A stretch of 64,000 nt of DNA, from positions 3,348,001-3,412,000 of the forward strand of contig NZ_CP032869.1 of NCBI RefSeq assembly GCF_003576455.2. The letters are read 5' to 3'. Positions within the stretch are counted from its first letter, which is position 1. Every line of letters starts with the position of its first letter. The notes beneath the pieces are model-generated. The model ran no database searches, was not told the DNA's origin, and saw only the letters and a program-made list of their open reading frames with translations. Position numbers and translations under genes: made by a program. This DNA comes from Mucilaginibacter celer. Lineage in GTDB: Bacteria; Bacteroidota; Bacteroidia; Sphingobacteriales; Sphingobacteriaceae. This document shows, one piece after another, positions 63,603 to 64,000 of this stretch.

Positions 63603-63998
63603 CTACTCTACGTCTTTTGCCGAAGTTTGTAATTCTTCGTTCTGTTTCTTCAATTCAACTATCATCCTTTTGGCTTGCTTTTGCCAGGTTAAGCCTTTTT
63701 CGGCTTGTTCTTCATAGGCATGATAGCTGGTAAAGTCAAGTTTTGACGAACCGGGTGTGTAAGGACCGCTTATCGCCAGCTCGCGTAAATCCTCATCTTC
63801 AGAGTAAAGCTTATAGCTAAAAACATAAAACAGCTTGCCTTTATCAGTAATACTACCCAACAGCTTTAACTGTTCGGCGCTTTCATCTTCATCGTTTGCT
63901 ATGGCGTTTTGGTAAACACATAATTTGGCAAAGGCAGCCTGGGTTTTGTATTTGGCAGGTACCCGGGCCAGTTGTTTTGCTTTGCTAAGCTCCTCCAT
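63603..63998 (-). CDS. Hypothetical protein, probably the C-terminal part of a longer gene
   Basis: 131 residues are visible from an ATG two bases inside the window edge; the frame could well continue upstream past the edge, so the true start is uncertain. It is charged and helical, with no membrane segment (AKLCVYQNAIANDEDESAEQ, LRELAISGPYTPGSSKLDFT, QAKRMIVELKKQNEELQTSA). The last ~35 residues form a coiled coil. The family is not recognised. It is convergent with gltBD and shares their terminator. Confidence 0.6.
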   Translation of the reverse strand: MEELSKAKQLARVPAKYKTQAAFAKLCVYQNAIANDEDESAEQLKLLGSITDKGKLFYVFSYKLYSEDEDLRELAISGPYTPGSSKLDFTSYHAYEEQAEKGLTWQKQAKRMIVELKKQNEELQTSAKDVE

Positions 63999-64000
63999 CA

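Overview
The window looks like chromosomal DNA of a member of the Bacteroidota, most likely family Sphingobacteriaceae (Mucilaginibacter or Pedobacter relatives). This rests on gene content: a type B T9SS sorting domain, paired DUF3857 transglutaminase-like proteins, a GH127 glycosidase, an SPFH/small-protein/RHH cluster and many Cys-anchored lipoproteins. Several promoters also fit the Bacteroidota pattern TTG-N18-21-TAnnTTTG. No rRNA, plasmid or phage backbone and no CRISPR array were seen.

Layout. 1-2981: the end of a PAS-histidine kinase, then a convergent GH127 beta-L-arabinofuranosidase. 2982-5340: a visibly AT-rich island with two adjacent paralogous TIR-domain genes; the first keeps the catalytic Glu and the second has Asp there. 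This is the best candidate for an undescribed (defence-like) system. 5485-8112: a rifamycin phosphotransferase (rph). 8320-10550: two genes of unknown function. 10718-13224: a four-gene signalling operon (small protein, multi-pass membrane protein, DesK-type kinase, NarL-type regulator) with overlapping genes.

13235-19303 is an accessory, decayed region. A frameshifted LRR gene abuts an IS21-family element (istA/istB, multiple terminal repeats). A gene-poor stretch of about 1.75 kb follows, containing a GIY-YIG nuclease pseudogene. Then come an orphan hypothetical gene and two identical tRNA-Ser(GCT) genes separated by GC-rich palindromic repeats.

19390-41785 is mostly housekeeping and envelope functions: PgpH-like HD hydrolase, SPFH cluster, thiolase, POT peptide transporter, polyprenol-phosphate glycosyltransferase, RuvB, an exported Gfo/Idh/MocA protein, polysaccharide deacetylase, QueG, a DnaQ-like exonuclease and twin DUF3857 proteins. 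41786-47166 includes an NlpC/P60 lipoprotein and a two-gene secreted locus ending in a 1178-residue repeat protein with a T9SS type B C-terminus. 47274-63998: MutS, an LtaS-like sulfatase-fold protein, a DUF2236/DUF817 pair under a canonical promoter, small envelope proteins, PpnP, and the glutamate synthase operon gltBD.

Intergenic spaces carry several families of short dispersed repeats and unusually long perfect hairpin terminators. All family assignments come from reading motifs in the translated sequence; no database search was run.
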